Shown here in pieces: positions 11,546 to 23,007 of a stretch of 64,000 nucleotides of DNA (the stretch's first letter is position 1; every line of letters starts with the position of its first letter). Below the pieces are notes generated by a model. That model saw only the letters and a program-made list of their open reading frames with translations. It did no database searches and was not told the origin of the DNA. The stretch is taken from assembly GCF_027244095.1 (NCBI RefSeq), contig NC_069657.1, positions 309,207,674 to 309,271,673 on the forward strand. Reading direction: 5' to 3'. Source of the DNA: Hemicordylus capensis (taxonomy: Eukaryota > Chordata > Lepidosauria > Squamata > Cordylidae). Made by a program: the position numbers and the translations under genes.

Positions 11546-13182
11546 CAGCATAGTTCCATGCATGTATTACATAATGTAGGATTGTAACAGGATTTTCTAT
11601 ACTCTATGTTCATTCCAAGCAATGAAAATTCTATAAAAGCTGATCGTTTGCATCCAGGTATTAGGGCTGTGTGTGTGTGCTTAACAGTTCTCCAAGTACT
11701 GAAGCTTAGCTTGTCTTATTGCCCACTTGTGTTAATAAGGTAGGTGGGCCACATCATTAACCTCATTCCTTATTAAATGTTGTGGGGAAGGATAGAGTGA
11801 GCAATAAAAGGGGAAGGGAATGAAGAGGAATGATTAATAAAATTAAAACTGCACATAAATGTCTCCTTCTAGAATATTGCAAGTATTTCTGGAAAGGGGG
11901 GCAGGTCCCTGAAGATACTTCACACAGCATGGAGATGTGAAGTGAAAATAATCTTCTTATGAAATCAGTGTAAGAAAAATCACCTTGCTTTTGGCGGGGG
12001 GTGGGGTCCTGTTCAGAAAAGAAATACTAAAGCTCATCTAATGTGTCTTTTTAGTTGTGATCACTGTAGTTTGATCAGCATCAATAAAAGAAATAAACAG
12101 TTTTTCTTTCCTAGACAGACTTGCACTATTGGGCTTATGAGCAAAAGCAGTTTTAGGGAAGGTAGCAGGGAAAAAGGTTTAACACAGGATGAGCGATATG
12201 TATTACTATGTGAAGTAACAGCAGATGAGTGTGTGAGTCACTTATTTAAATATGCAAGATGTCAGGAACATGTAGCACACACCAAAAAAAAGCAAGAAAG
12301 CAACTTGCAAGCTTTGGCACCAGAATGTGCAGGCAAGGCAGGCGGGTGCATACTCACGCATGCACACAGACACATTCACACACACTTTGTTTGATTTGTT
12401 GGCTGCAACTTGACAAGTTATTAAACAGAAAAGGAGGCACATCTGTACCAAACCCCCAAACAGGAATGAGTTGCTTTTCTCATGGTTGTTTCTAAATTGA
12501 AAACTCCCTTTTAGGTTTTTCTTCCCCTACATCCCCTCAAGCCCACTAGAAGCAAGTAAGGGAAAATTACTATCAGACTACCAATGCTGATTTTTCCAGG
12601 TCTCTGCTCTGTATGACTACTAAGGTTTTGAGCAGCATGCACAAATTGTTTACAGTCCACTCCTGCATAGTCTTTGAGATAACCTAGCAGGAAAAAAAAA
12701 TGAGTGAAACGTTGGCATAGGGCTTTCAAACACAGATGGCGGAGAGGCAGGTCTCCTAGCAAAGGAGACTAGATGACAAACTTTCAGTTCAAGTGCAGTC
12801 AAGTTGGATGGAGGTTTCTCCAAAGAAGATGTCCAAAAGCTCCCCAGTTCCTACCAGAGTGGCTCTACAAGGCATAATCCAGGAGACACAATAGTTTTAA
12901 GGCCAAAACTATTTCCTTTTGCAATGTTAGTGGGAGTGCAATAAGATGCAGCAGCATTTTTAAGCAAGCATCAGAGTGAAGCTGTTTTATAGCTACATCC
13001 ACCCTGAAAGAGAAGCTACACCATATCTGCATGATTCTCCTCTCCACTTTTAGCATTCAAGTATCACTTTCCAGAGAGACCGTAACACGGTAAGAATGAT
13101 CCACCTACCTGCAGAACCAGACACACACACAATGCATTCAAGCCTCCTGCCCTGGTGAATTACACTTAACTGCATTCAAAAT
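10681..13182. other. Intergenic sequence and 3' flank of HTR1B, with a (GT)n microsatellite
   Basis: A (GT)n run of about 46 bases lies at 11497-11542. The HTR1B 3' UTR must begin at 13182 and run leftwards. I see no convincing canonical poly(A) signal on the minus strand in the first kilobase, so its end is not called. Nothing else was recognised. Confidence 0.5.
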
Positions 13183-14340
13183 TCAGCTTGTGCATCGAAA
13201 CCGTATCAATTTATGAAATGCCTGTTTGAAGTCTTCATTGGACATGGTGTAGATGATGGGGTTTATCAAAGAGTTAAGATATCCCAACCATGTGAAAAAG
13301 TCAAAGATGGCCATGTGGAACCAGCAAGCATCTTTACAAATAGGCAACACTAAGGTGATGATGAAGAAGGGCAGCCAGCACACGATGAAGGCTCCTAAAA
13401 TAATCCCTAAAGTCTTGGTAGCTTTGCGCTCTCTGGCAGCTGTTAGTTTCTTCTTCTCCAGCAAGGCATCTGACACCTTCACTTTCACCTGGTTCATATA
13501 CACCGGAGATCCAGTTTCACTGGAAGCCTCTGAAGCCTTGCAGTTTATGGAAGTGACAGATGAAGTTGACCCTGGGGAATCTGTTATTAAGTGGGCACGG
13601 GTTAACCTTTTACCTGTGTTCTTTGGCGTCTGTTTCAAGATTCGAGATCTGGCTTCCACATAGATTCTTCCATAAAGGATGATTAGCAACAAGGTGGGGA
13701 AGTAGAAGGCCCCCACTGTAGAGTAGACGGTGTACAAGATGTGATCAGAGTTTACCACACAGTCTGCCATCTCTTCAGCTTTCGACTGGCGCCAGAACAA
13801 GGGGGGCATCGAGATGGAGATAGAGAAGACCCATACCAAGGCGATCATGCCAGCGGCCCTTTTGGGAGTCCTTTTGGTAGAGTACTCAACCGCATCCGTG
13901 ATGGCCCAGTATCTGTCGAGGGCAATCACACACAGATGGAGAATGGAAGCAGTGCAACAAGTGATATCTGAGGAGAGCCAGATATCACAGACTATCTGGC
14001 CCAGGGTCCATTTCCCAGTCACAGTGTACATGGTGCTGATGGGCATGACAAGAATGGACACCAGGAGGTCAGTGACAGCCAAGGAGGCAATGAGATAGTT
14101 TGCTGGGGTGTGGAGCTTTCGAGTCTGGTAGACAGTGGCGATGACAAATGCATTGGACAGCATAGTGGCCAAGGTGATGAGGGCCAGGATGATGGTGATG
14201 ACTATCTTCCAGGAGAGTGGGGTGGCATCTTGGTAGATGGCACTTTCTTCTGCACTGCAGTTCCTGGTATGGAAAGAGTCATTGGTGTGGAACACATTCA
14301 GGCTGTCCAGGGCTGCTTGGCAGGGTCTGGGCTGCTCCAT
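13183..14340 (-). CDS. HTR1B: 5-hydroxytryptamine receptor 1B (serotonin receptor), intronless
   Basis: This is a class A GPCR of 385 residues (human HTR1B has 390) that couples serotonin binding to Gi/o at the plasma membrane, typically as a presynaptic autoreceptor and heteroreceptor. Seven hydrophobic segments lie at about 46-71, 81-106, 119-140, 161-182, 202-223, 310-331 and 345-366. Visible landmarks are the amine-binding Asp125, DRY at 142-144, Ser207-Thr208 in TM5, CWLPFF at 321-326, NPIIY at 360-364, and a likely Cys118-Cys194 disulfide. Asn20 and Asn27 sit in N-X-S sequons of the extracellular N-terminus, and Cys383 is a likely palmitoylation site. Thr350 matches human Thr355. The frame is uninterrupted, and the ATG has G at -3 and +4. 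Identity to the mammalian receptor is high from TM1 to the C-terminus, while the N-terminal 40 residues differ. Confidence 0.98.
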   Translation of the reverse strand: MEQPRPCQAALDSLNVFHTNDSFHTRNCSAEESAIYQDATPLSWKIVITIILALITLATMLSNAFVIATVYQTRKLHTPANYLIASLAVTDLLVSILVMPISTMYTVTGKWTLGQIVCDIWLSSDITCCTASILHLCVIALDRYWAITDAVEYSTKRTPKRAAGMIALVWVFSISISMPPLFWRQSKAEEMADCVVNSDHILYTVYSTVGAFYFPTLLLIILYGRIYVEARSRILKQTPKNTGKRLTRAHLITDSPGSTSSVTSINCKASEASSETGSPVYMNQVKVKVSDALLEKKKLTAARERKATKTLGIILGAFIVCWLPFFIITLVLPICKDACWFHMAIFDFFTWLGYLNSLINPIIYTMSNEDFKQAFHKLIRFRCTS

Positions 14341-15005
14341 CCCTCAAAAGCTGCGCTGGAGGCGTGGGGATGCCGGATTCAGCACCCCGGAGCGGGCAGC
14401 GCCCTTGGAGGGGGCCACATTTCCAGAGAAGCCTGCGCCAAGGAAGAGCCGGCAAGTGGCGGGGGTGGGTGGGGGTTGAGCATGTGCGTGGGGTTCACCC
14501 AATGGGGACGCCTCCCGAGCCCTGCTGGCGGACCATGGCTCGCGCCGCCACTCACCCACCCTTCGCCAAAGTCAAGTCGGCACCTCAGCACGTGCGGGCT
14601 TCCAAGCGAGGCAGTCTCCGGCGGCAGCAGACGGCGCTCTGGTTGAGGCGAGGACACATTTCTCTCAAGGAAACGGCGGCGGCGGCGGCAGCAGAAGCAA
14701 GAGGCTTGGAGAAGTTGGAAGCGGGCGGCGGCAGCGCTTGAGGATCTGCGCGCGGGCTTCTTTAGCAAGCTCCGGGCAGGCGCGCGTAGTGAAGCGGAGG
14801 ATGTTGCTGGTGTCGCTGCCGACTGGCTTCCTGGGCTGGCTAGCGGGATTGGGAGCCTCCTCTTTCCCTCTCACAAGCCGCCCAGCCCACAACTTTTGCA
14901 GCAGACGGACGAATGGACGGCACGAAGGTAGGCAACCCCCGCGGTGCAAGGGAGAGGTCTCTCTGTGAGACCTGCAGCTCCAGGCCAGGCAGAGGCTGTG
15001 CCCGA
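14341..15005 (-). promoter_or_regulatory. HTR1B: HTR1B 5' leader, CpG-rich, with three short upstream ORFs
   Basis: If transcription starts about 30 bases downstream of the TATA box at 15033-15039, the mRNA leader is about 665 nt. It is rich in CpG and contains a GCC repeat near 14672-14690. Reading the minus strand, three ATG-initiated uORFs lie before the receptor: 14585-14659 (24 codons plus stop), 14495-14536 (13 codons plus stop, start context GCCATGG) and 14379-14483 (34 codons plus stop). All end before the receptor ATG. The start site is inferred, not observed. Confidence 0.65.
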
Positions 15006-15032
15006 GTGAAAGGCGCGCGGTTGCTGCCTCGG

Positions 15033-15039
15033 TTATATA
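15033..15039 (-). promoter_or_regulatory. HTR1B: Probable TATA box of HTR1B
   Basis: The minus strand reads CTATATAACC, which contains TATATAA, about 695 bases upstream of the receptor ATG in a G+C-rich setting. The position suits a long unspliced leader. No other TATA-like element lies between it and the ATG. Confidence 0.6.
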
Positions 15040-15137
15040 GACACCGCCTGCTCCAGCGCCACTCCGCTCTGCGCGAGTCCAGCGAGGCAACTCGTGGCGG
15101 CACTCACTGAGCGCCGACTCCCGGCCTCTTGCCACTG

Positions 15138-15147
15138 CCGCCCCGCC
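15138..15147 (-). promoter_or_regulatory. HTR1B: GC box (SP1-like) upstream of the HTR1B TATA box
   Basis: The plus strand reads CCGCCCCGCC, so the minus strand has GGCGGGGCGG about 100 bases upstream of the TATA box. It lies in the same CpG-rich block (about 14340-15200). This is a motif match only. Confidence 0.5.
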
Positions 15148-15205
15148 TCTGTCTGCCCCGAAAGGATCCTGCCGGGTCCTAGAGCCGGCCCTCACAGAAG
15201 TGGCT

Positions 15206-15549
15206 ATTTTGCACCCGAGCTTGAATTTATGATACACCCACCACACCCCTCTCTCCACAGAGGTTCACGGCTCCTCCTTTCTTATCCGTTTACACTGTGG
15301 ACAGTTAAAAAGAAACTGGAATGGTCACAAACAAACAAGGTGACGCTTGAACGTGCTACCAAAAGCGAAATGAAGGGAGGAGCAGACAAGTCATCGTTTA
15401 GATAATTTTAAAGGTGAGTTGCACAGAAAATGTAATGGAAGTTATGTCTATCAGCAGCTATTAGCCATCTTAACCAAATGGAACCTCCATAGTCAGAAGC
15501 AGTGTGCCTCGCAAGATCAGTTTCTAGGGAGAGTGGGGGCGTGCGTGTC
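15206..15549. other. Unannotated 5' flank of HTR1B
   Basis: Moderately G+C-rich sequence upstream of the promoter. No repeat or gene was recognised. Confidence 0.3.
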
Positions 15550-15632
15550 AAGCTGCTGGTGGATTTCCTTGGAAGCACCTGTCTGGTTAGGATGCTGGAC
15601 TAGATCAGTCTGATCCAGGAGGGTTCTTGCAT
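15550..15632 (+). repeat. CR1-type LINE 3' tail remnant
   Basis: The motif GGATGCTGGACTAGATCAGT followed by TGATCCAGGAGGGTTCTTG matches the 3' tails at about 3425-3480 and 49060-49120. Only the terminal part remains. Confidence 0.65.
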
Positions 15633-16130
15633 AGAGACAGAGACAAAGTAGACGGCTCTCTCTCCCACCCACCCCCGCCTGATCCTCAATCCCGTTAAGC
15701 CGATGTGCTTTGATTTTTCAACTGACTATTGTTCTATTGGCTAAAGCGGTTCAAATCCCAGTACTTCTGCTTTGATTGAACTGGGTTGCGTTGCGGAACA
15801 GGGTGTTATTCTTGTTTCCTTTGCTTCCTTTTTTTCATTGGGGGATCTGTGACATACTCTTTCTCAGTTCATTGTCATATGCTTCACCGAACTGAAGTGG
15901 TCACTCCTGCAAACGTTTCGCCCCAGAACATTTGAAGCCTGATGCAAATGCAGGCATTCGCTCTCGCATAATCACTGATTGCCATGGTTAGACGGCATTA
16001 GCCTAGGAAAAGCAGATCAATAATACATCAAGATTGTAATTTTATTATATCAATAATAATATCTCCAGTACCTCCATTGTAAATCCTCCTTAGTTTGACA
16101 TCTCATAGTCTATTCCCGTTAATGGGGAAT
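15633..16130. other. Unannotated sequence upstream of HTR1B
   Basis: No gene or mobile element was recognised. Confidence 0.3.
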
Positions 16131-16532
16131 CAGTAAGAACAAGTTACCGCCTCGTTGAACTTAGTGGGATTTACTTCTGAATAATTAAAAAACCCCAAAT
16201 GCTTTGGATAGGGCTACGTCTAATATCTCAACCTACGCGCAGCACTCCTTGTTGCCGCCTCAGAGAGCTCTTTAATGAACAGTTGTGGTCCTTTTCGTGT
16301 GTGGATAGATAGATAGATAAGAAGGAAGGATTTGTGACCGCTCAATCAATTTAGCTGACTGGTTTATTTATAGACCGCCTTTCATCCCTGACTCCTCAGA
16401 CAGTATACAATGAGGGGGGAAACAAACAAAAAACCATTCACAATTGAAACAATTGCAGAAACATTCTGATGTGCAGCCCGATCCGTGTTTACTCGAGGTA
16501 AGTCCTACTGTGTGCAGTACAACTACGATTAC
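16131..16532. repeat. Degenerate small palindromic repeats
   Basis: Two worn relatives of the roughly 75-bp palindromic unit seen at 4283 lie here. One is at about 16150-16185 (TTGAACTTAGTGGGATTTACTTCTG). The other is at about 16475-16532 (CCCGATCCGTGTTTACTCGAGGTAAGTCC). Between them is a short GATA microsatellite near 16305-16320. Confidence 0.45.
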
Positions 16533-16539
16533 AGGCGAA

Positions 16540-16760
16540 TATTTATATACTGCTCTTCAACCAAAGTTCTCAAAGCAGTTTACATAGAAAAATTAATAAT
16601 ACATAAAATAAGGTGGGCTCCTGTCCCCAAAGGACTCAAAATCTAAAAGAAACATAATGTAGACACCGCCAACAGCCTTTGGAGGGATGCTGCCCTAGGG
16701 TTGGATAGGGTCAGTTGCGCTCCCCCCGTGCTAAATATAAGAGAATCGCCACTTTTAAAG
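16540..16760 (-). repeat. LINE 3' UTR fragment in antisense (same family as 32575)
   Basis: TTTATATACTGCTCTTCAAC, CAAAGCAGTTTACATAGAAA, CAAAATCTAAAAGAAACATAATGTAGACACC and ATAAGAGAATCGCCACTTTTAAAGGTG align in order with 32581-32800. The reverse complement of the first block resembles the GAGCGGTATATAAATA tip at 4470. This is a solitary, truncated 3' end. Confidence 0.7.
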
Positions 16761-18850
16761 GTGTCTGCTCAGTTAACGAAATGAGGCTTACTTTCAGAAG
16801 TATGCGCAGGATCGCAACCTCAGTGTTCCCCAGACCCCTAAAGGATTCCTGGATCGTACAGCTAAAACTTTCTCCTGAGCCCAGCACTCACGCGCACATC
16901 ATCAGCTATCTCTAAAACTTATTGAAGATCTACAGCAATATAACTGCAGGAGGGTCTTCCCCAGGCGGAGGCGAGGAGGGGTGGGCTGGTGTGATCTCCG
17001 CAGCTAGGCAGCGCGTGGCAGTAGCAGCAGTAGTGGGCGAGGCGTCTTCATCATCGCCTTCAACATGATAAACGGTTTTGTCTGGCTAGACTTCCGATCT
17101 AATCCAGGCAATAAACGCTAGGACGAAAAATAATCATTATGCCACCATCCATTATCTGTTCCCCTCGAGGAATCCCGACCTGCAAGGAAACAGCTGGGCT
17201 GGGCAGCAAAGCGTTCTGACTGGAGCCTGGCGCTTTTACGAGCCAAAGCGGTGTGATCCCCCGTTTATTATATGTGGGCTTAAAGTACTCCACGCGATCG
17301 TTAAAGCATTATCATCATCCTGTCATTTGGAACGGAAGCTCCCATGCGGCTTGCCAGGAGAGGGGGCCGTTGTTTGTCCCCTCCCCAACAGCCCCCCAGA
17401 GTGAGAGAGATAATGAAAAAAAAAATAGGGAGGGGTGGAGTTAGGGGACCCTCCGGAGCTGGGGGTCCCCGCCGGGTTCTTTGAACCCATCCGCTCCGTT
17501 ATAAGTACACCCCTGCGGCTTGCTTACAGCCCCAAGCCGCCGAAGCGCGACTACTACGGAGAAGAAACTTTCACTGAGTTCAGGGGGACTTACTCCCAAG
17601 TAGCGCACATACGATTGCAGCGTCAGTTCTCTCAAGAAGCGAGTCCACCTTGCTGACGTTTGTCACAAGCTCGTTCTCATGGGTTGCTTATGAGGAGACC
17701 TACCCGGGGCTGGCTGCCTTCCTTCTCCCCTCCTCTCCCCTCCCATTTTGCTTCAAAGACCACTTAAGGGAAAGGGTACTTCTTTTCACTGTTGCCTGAA
17801 TGAATAAGCGAAAGCTACGAGGGAGGGCTCCGGCTTTCTGCACGCGCACCCTAACCCTCAATCACTATGTGGGGGCAAGTGGTCTATTATGCCGCCTATG
17901 TGCAAAGGTGACATCCTGCCCCCAAACCAAATTCGTGCCTTAAGTTTGCCATACACTTCAAAGGCGTTGCAGGTATGATACACCTTACGTTGCCACTTGT
18001 GCGTTTATAACATTTGGGGGGAGTCAGGGGACTGCACCAAAAGCACAATCCGTGAAGTGGCCCGGCCGTAGTGCCAATGAAATGTGTGTGTGGTTTATTT
18101 CGCCATGGTGCAGTGAAGGTGCTTGGGTTCGAGGATGTCCGCCGCCAGCATAAGTGGGAGCATTTCTGCTTTAAGTGGCACAACTCCTTAAAAGAATGTC
18201 GCCTTCTGTTCGTCACAGGAGGAAACCCTTTTGACCGCCGACTTTTGCGATTGTCCCTAGCTATCTCTTCTAGCCTTTGAGTAGCTGCTCTCTTTGCCGA
18301 GGAGCCCTCATTCCTCAGTCTCACCCCCACCTGCAGACGACCTGTTGCTTCTTCCATCTAGTCGAGCAAACTGGCAACTTTAGCCCCGACGGCATTGCGA
18401 GCATGAGTTTGCTCATCCGCAGCACTATTGGCGAAGCATTTTTAATGCGGCGACCCACCAGATTGCTAAAAAACTTCAAGGGGGGAAAAAAACCTCTTCC
18501 AGCTGCTGGCGTTACTGCTGCTACTTTCCCACCACCTCTTCCAAAATTCGGTCGGTCGTTTGTCGAACCCAGAACCCGAGATATTTAAACCGGGGTACTT
18601 GCACTTGAACCGGCTTGGTCTCACTGATTACATTAATGCTAACATGTCCACAGTGCGATCACTCTGACTTCACGGGTCCCTCTCATTAAGTCTTATTTTG
18701 AACGAGCCTTCAGGAATCACTTGAATCAGCACATAAGACCTTGAATGGGTTTAGGCTGCAATCCTCAACCCGCCTAAATGGAAGTAGTTTCATTTTAAGT
18801 CACTGAGACTGCGAAGAAAATGATTTGAGGATCGCATCCTTACACCGTAT
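16761..18850. other. G+C-elevated region upstream of HTR1B with three worn palindromic repeats
   Basis: Relatives of the 4283 repeat are visible at about 16780-16822, 17566-17624 (TGAGTTCAGGGGGACTTACTCCC) and 18750-18842. Base composition is higher in G+C and CpG than in the flanks, especially at about 17400-18600. Open frames here (for example 17896-18357 minus and 18277-18588 plus) show no family resemblance, and I do not call them genes. Confidence 0.4.
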
Positions 18851-21800
18851 TTCTAAACCCATGTAGTTGGTGAGTTTCACTGGTTTCAGTGGAACTTGCT
18901 TCCCAGTAAGAATGCTTGGATCTGTAGCAATAGTCTCGAATGAGAACTGGTCTTTCAGCTCCGTTAGAAAGCTAGTCCCAGTCCCACTGGTGAGAGATAA
19001 ACTTACTGCTGCATAACAGAAGCATACTAAGGATCTCTACCTACTTTTACTGTAGCCAACTGAAATAATGAGTTCACAGTGGATGTCTTAAGCATTTTTT
19101 TCTGGGAAAGGTCACATTTGGAACAGCTCAGAGTTGAAATGGGGCTACGTAGCAACTGAGTCACAAGCAAACATTAGAAAGTCACAAGCAAATCATTAGA
19201 AAGCTAACACAATTTATGGCAAGGACAACATAAGGATGGACTTTAGAAAAGGTAGGGAGAACGCCTGTAGGAATCTGGGTGTTTAATGGCCCAAAGGCAA
19301 AGGACAGACTTATTCCAGTTTATCAGACTTTTTTTTAGCCACTAGTAGGGAACTGTCCAGCAAACAGACCTCCTGAAATGTCAGTAGAGGGTGCATGTGT
19401 TTACTATATAACAATTAATCCATGAGATTTTGCCCATATGGGCCCCAGTCTTTTACTCTTAGGAAAGGGCAAAGCTGCCTGCCTTCCAGAGATGCCTGAA
19501 CATTTCATTGGAAGCTATAATCCAGTCCTCATCTAGTTAGGAAGGCTATGGAACGGTCTCCAGGGCCTCAGACAGTGCTTGGGTTAACTGGGGTATGTTT
19601 GTGCTTGAGGGCAGAAAGCATTTTCCCCTCTCTTCCCCTGCAAATCAATATCTAACATGTGATACCTTTCCAGGATAGAGAATAGACATGTTCAGGGTTG
19701 CATAAGGTTGCCAAGTGTCCTCACAAACGTGGACCATTCTCTGTCCTTTTTCAGCACTGACATTACATGAGAACTGTTATTTTTAAACTGAGCTGGCTTC
19801 TTAGAGTTGCTTCTGATAAATCTATCTGTCTGTAACTTCCCATCATGGATAATGCCTTGCGTTCCTCACACAGTTTTTCTCACATGCCACCATCAGTGTC
19901 TGCTTTACAAAATGTTATAGCTTGAAGGTACTGGGATTGCTAACTAAGGGAGAATACATTTTAAAGGTGAATTTGTAAGGCTGTAATGGCATTATTGCAT
20001 TTTTAAATTGCAGCCAAAATTGATCCACAATATTTTATCAATGGTAAGTGAGAAAGATATGTGAAATGTTATTAAATTCTCTCAGTAGATAAGTGTTAAT
20101 GAACAAAACTTGACAAAAAGATTTAAAAAGAAAGATCGCAATCTAAAATATATTTGTGAAGAAAGTTCATAAATTTGAATATGGATAAAAAGTCTATGCT
20201 TTTGAAATTTTCTTCCTTGATTAACTAAATGAATGTGAACTATGATGTGACCAATTGAGAGCTTGTATGGTGTAATGGCCTGTCATAGGAGGAAGAGTTA
20301 GATAACTTATCTGATTAATAATAATTTCCCATGTATATTTATATAGTTGTTTGTGTGCCATCTTACCTAAATGCTGTTTTTGTTGTCTATATTCCTTAAA
20401 GATGACAATTTTAATCCAGTATTGCCTAGCATTTGTTTCTCCCATTCCATCATTCAAAGCGTTTGTTGTTATTTTTTTTAAAGAGAGAGTGAATCAAAAG
20501 GTCCATGAGTCCATCTGTCTGACTGTCTGCCTATTTAGCTAGCCAGCTTAGTTGCTAGCTAGCTAGTCAGAAACACCCACTCTAAAACACCCAATATATG
20601 CATCTCTGGGCAGTTTATATAATCTATTATTTCCTCTGGCCCAGAAATACTGTCCTAGAAACTCTGGGGGGTTATTGGCTACAGTTCATGAGGAGAGGAA
20701 GGGGCACTATACATGCTCATGAGCCTTCTCTATTTTATTATTTACTATGTTCCCAGGTAAGGCCACAGCCCTGGAATTTGAAAAAGATTCTGGGGATGAG
20801 CCTTGGTTCAGATTTTAAAATCTGAGCTTTAGAAAGCAAAATGTGCAAGAAATTACAGGAAAATAGTCTTGTAAAGTTTGTAGACTACATAGGACAATCT
20901 TCAGTTAGACTTGATCAATTGGTCTATGTGACTACTGCATAAATATTAAATAAGATGCAGAAAAATAGATGAGCTCTAACATAACAGAAGAGATAATTTT
21001 CAAAAAATAGGTTTAAAATGCTAGTTTTAAAAACCTAGTAATCTATATTACAAGAAACCACAAACATATTGTATTCATAGGCTCAGTAATATTTTAATTA
21101 AAAGAACAAATTTTTTCCTAGACCTGAGGCTCACATTACATCTGAATCTCCAGATGAATATGCTTTAACAATATGCAGCCTCAATCAATACAAATTTTAG
21201 AAATGTCATCTGTAGTTGCTTCAGGCCACATTTTGTCTTGGTAGTAGGAAGTTCTGGCAGAGGGTTAATTGTTCCTAAATCTTTCACAGGAAGAAATATT
21301 TCAGATATGGAGATTTAGTAATCTATAATAAATATCTCAATAGTTAAAACAAGACAGAAGTTACAGTGGAGGAAAGTTCACAAGACCTCCTGGTGTGTTA
21401 CTGTGTTTTCTTTTAATTATAGAAACAATTGTTTGTTTGGCTAGATATTGCAGCTGTCAGCTACAGTTTGCATAGCAGAAAATCAAGCACAACAGGACAG
21501 ACGTTGATGTCCATGAAGCAGGAGATCTGATCAATATTAACTGTGTACCAAATAATCCCTGAATTAAAAAGCAGCTGCTGTTTTATATGTGCTTCTAGAC
21601 AAATAATAGCTTAACTTTCAGTCCTAAGCATACATGCTTGGAAATATGTTAAATTTCTAATCACTGTCAAATAATTTTGGCCCCTTCTTTGGAGGCTATC
21701 TGGCATAAGCGTTATTTAAAGTGTCTAACATAATCCTCATGTCACCAGACGTATCTGCATATTAACACTATATCTAGTGTATTTCCAGAGAGAGGGCTTT

Positions 21801-22219
21801 TTCATGGGAGCTTCTGTGGGCTTTCACAAGGAACTGCATGAGGAATCGTAGCTGGATGTCTGTACTTAGCAATTCTTGTGCTAGCTCATTCCACTGTTTT
21901 CTGTCCTTGCCAGGGATGGAGCATTCCGGAACATTGTGAGTTGTGGCTCTTCCTCTGCCCTTCCTTGTCTCTCCCACTAACATTTAATTTTTAATTTAAA
22001 TTGTGTTGTGCACTACTAGTTTAGTGCACTTCCCACTGAACTTCTGCAGCATTTTCCATACACACACACTTCTACTAAAACTCTTGCAGAGTTTGGAATA
22101 AAAGAAAATACATTTGAATGTGGATTTTAGTGTCTCCTTGCGTCTTAAAAGAGTCACTTCCTGAAATAATTCTGAATTGTTTCTCTTTCCTCCTTCCTGA
22201 TCATCTCAAATGACTTTGC
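18851..22219. other. Low-repeat intergenic sequence
   Basis: A+T-rich DNA without a recognisable gene, RNA or mobile element. A TAGC-rich run (GCTAGCTAGCTAG) is present near 20555. Confidence 0.35.
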
Positions 22220-22275
22220 TGCAATCCTGTTTACACTTTCCTGGGAGTAAGTCCCATTGAACTTTGTGGAACTTC
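22220..22275. repeat. Small palindromic dispersed repeat
   Basis: CTGCAATCCTGTTTACACTT followed by CCTGGGAGTAAGTCCCATTG is a half-unit of the repeat described at 4283. Confidence 0.6.
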
Positions 22276-22403
22276 CTTGCAAATAACATGCCTCTCTGTT
22301 CTGCTGCTGTGACCACAATTTCCTCCTTTTAATGTTATATTGCTGTTCTTGTTCTCTTTTGATCACAGGGGCATGAAAAGAATAACTGATATAGTGCAGT
22401 ACT

Positions 22404-22576
22404 GGGAAGGAACTGTAGCTTAGTGGTAGAGTACATACTTCATATGCAAAAGGTCCTAGATTTAATTCTTGTCGTTCCTAGGCAGGACTGGAAAATACCC
22501 TGAAGAGAGCTGTTGACTGGGAAGTACTCTGAAGAGTAGATAGTACTGACCTAGACAGACCGATGGTCTTGCTCAG
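22404..22576 (+). repeat. tRNA-derived SINE, interrupted at its 3' end
   Basis: A box A-like TAGCTTAGTGGTAGAG (about 22427-22442) and a box B-like GGTCCTAGATTTAATTC (about 22461-22477) give the spacing of a tRNA internal promoter. The body continues to ACCGATGGTCTTGCTCAG. There the TAGGGATGTGC-family element begins. After that element, GGTATAAAGTAGCTACCTAG resembles the displaced SINE tail. Confidence 0.7.
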
Positions 22577-23007
22577 TAGGGATGTGCGCAATCTGTTTCA
22601 GCGCTCTTTTTAGGAGCGCCAAACTGGTTTGAAAGTCCAATGTTCAAGCCAGTTCAGAGGTGGGAGTTTTCTTTAAGGGGCAGAGAAGGTACCCTTACCA
22701 CCCCCACCACTTTCCCCTTGCCAGTGCTCTCCCCAAAACCGCTGGTGTGGGGCTGCAGCATGCCTCCTTGCAGCCCCAGTCCACATTGTACCAGAAGTGG
22801 CTGGTACATGTGCGCATGCACGTCGGCCATTTCAGGTACGATGCTGACCAGGGCTGCAAGGAGGTACGCTGCAGCCCTGTGCCAACTGTTTTAGGGAGAG
22901 TGCCGGTGGGGGGGGGGAGTGGTGGTGGTGGGGTAAGGGCACCCTCCCTGTCCCTTAAAGGAACACCCCCCCTCGGGAGTGCACAAAAGAGTTTGTGTGC
23001 ATCCCTG
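22577..23007. mobile_element. Palindromic hAT-type MITE, TAGGGATGTGC family, inside a SINE
   Basis: The left tip TAGGGATGTGCGCAA is matched by the right tip TTTGTGTGCATCCCTG read inverted. Most of the interior is a long imperfect palindrome centred near 22810, with G+C-rich arms. The frames at 22640-22894, 22660-23025 and 22695-23048 only read through the arms. I find no clear 8-bp duplication at this copy, unlike its relatives. Confidence 0.8.

Noticed and set aside
14110-14741. Plus-strand frames of 174-178 codons over the HTR1B start and leader
   Set aside because: They are antisense shadows of HTR1B and its G+C-rich leader, without protein family character.
14665-15258. 197-codon minus-strand frame upstream of HTR1B
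   Set aside because: It spans the predicted promoter and leader, is Arg/Pro/Ser-rich as expected from CpG-rich DNA, and begins upstream of the TATA box.
17896-18588. Frames of 153 and 103 codons in the CpG-rich region upstream of HTR1B
   Set aside because: No recognisable domain, no splice-site or start-context support, and opposite-strand overlap. Treated as non-coding.
22427-22500. Possible tRNA gene
   Set aside because: Box A and box B words are present, but the sequence cannot fold as a complete cloverleaf and continues into a SINE body.
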